Of a stretch of DNA of 64,000 nt, positions 63,964 through 64,000 are shown one piece after another. The position numbers were made by a program, and so were the translations under genes. A model generated the notes under the pieces. The model did no database searches, was not told the origin of the DNA, and was given only the letters and a program-made list of their open reading frames with translations. The DNA comes from Pseudomonas protegens (lineage in GTDB: Bacteria; Pseudomonadota; Gammaproteobacteria; Pseudomonadales; Pseudomonadaceae): contig NZ_CP060201.1 in NCBI RefSeq assembly GCF_013407925.2, positions 2,790,001-2,854,000 on the forward strand, in the 5' to 3' direction. Position 1 is the stretch's first letter. Each line of letters starts with the position of its first letter.

Positions 63964-64000
63964 GCGTTCGCCGGCAAGCCGGCTCCTACGCAGGAGCTGG
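63964..64000. repeat. REP pair (cut by window edge)
   Basis: GCGTTCGCCGGCAAGCCGGC followed by TCCTACG and then the start of an opposing CAGGAGCTGG copy, at the end of the window. Confidence 0.7.

Overview
The window is a stretch of a GC-rich gammaproteobacterial chromosome. The gene order opgH-opgG, dtd-pip, hut cluster, blc, fbp, typA-thiI-glnA, ntrBC, trmL-secB-grx, gpmI, envC-ctpA, hisFAHB matches the equivalent stretch of Pseudomonas chromosomes as I know it. Gene content (tandem hutH genes, two hut permeases, many REP sequences of the type 'GCCGGCAAGCCGGCTCCTAC') points to the Pseudomonas fluorescens/protegens lineage. This assignment rests on synteny and family recognition, not on a search. 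I saw no tRNA or rRNA genes, no insertion sequence, no prophage and no CRISPR array.

Layout. (1) 1-3.8 kb: osmoregulated periplasmic glucan genes opgG and the start of opgH, then pip-dtd. (2) 4-20.1 kb: a complete histidine utilisation (hut) locus. A leftward operon runs hutU, an NCS1 permease, hutX-W-V (ABC importer), a hutH paralogue, hutH, an APC permease, hutI, hutG. A leftward hutC-hutD pair lies upstream, and hutF is divergent from hutC. The hutU promoter region has a sigma-54 core with a HutC operator on the predicted start site; a second HutC-like operator lies between hutC and hutF. (3) 20-31 kb: lipocalin, small lipoprotein, a PctA-like amino-acid chemoreceptor, a Phd/RelE-type toxin-antitoxin pair, DUF924, fbp, and the DUF3999/DUF2339 membrane pair. 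(4) 31-38 kb: glgP, a YkgJ-type Cys-rich protein, typA and thiI. (5) 38-50.9 kb: nitrogen control. glnA has its own sigma-54/NtrC promoter. It is followed by a periplasmic chorismate mutase, a small exported protein and a catabolic cassette (acyl-CoA dehydrogenase, CoA-transferase, LysR regulator, MFS transporter), then ada, and ntrB-ntrC with its own sigma-54/NtrC promoter. After ntrC lies a sigma-54-driven, five-fold repeated non-coding element that I identify as the NrsZ-type nitrogen-regulated small RNA. (6) 50.9-64 kb: trmL, secB-grxC-rhodanese, gpmI, a DUF1460 lipoprotein behind a strong Fur box, envC-like/ctpA/deacetylase cell-wall genes, a solute-binding protein, and the his genes hisF, hisA, DUF2164, hisH and hisB.

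How the parts work together: the hut enzymes turn histidine into glutamate through urocanate, imidazolonepropionate, formimidoylglutamate and formylglutamate (the five-step route using HutF and HutG). NtrBC senses nitrogen state and drives glnA and the NrsZ-like RNA. The most unusual items are (a) a full-length histidine ammonia-lyase paralogue that has lost exactly the Ala-Ser-Gly triplet that makes the MIO cofactor, plus two other catalytic residues; (b) the five-unit NrsZ-like RNA; (c) the Fur-boxed DUF1460 lipoprotein; and (d) a matched pair of operators around the LysR gene of the catabolic cassette.
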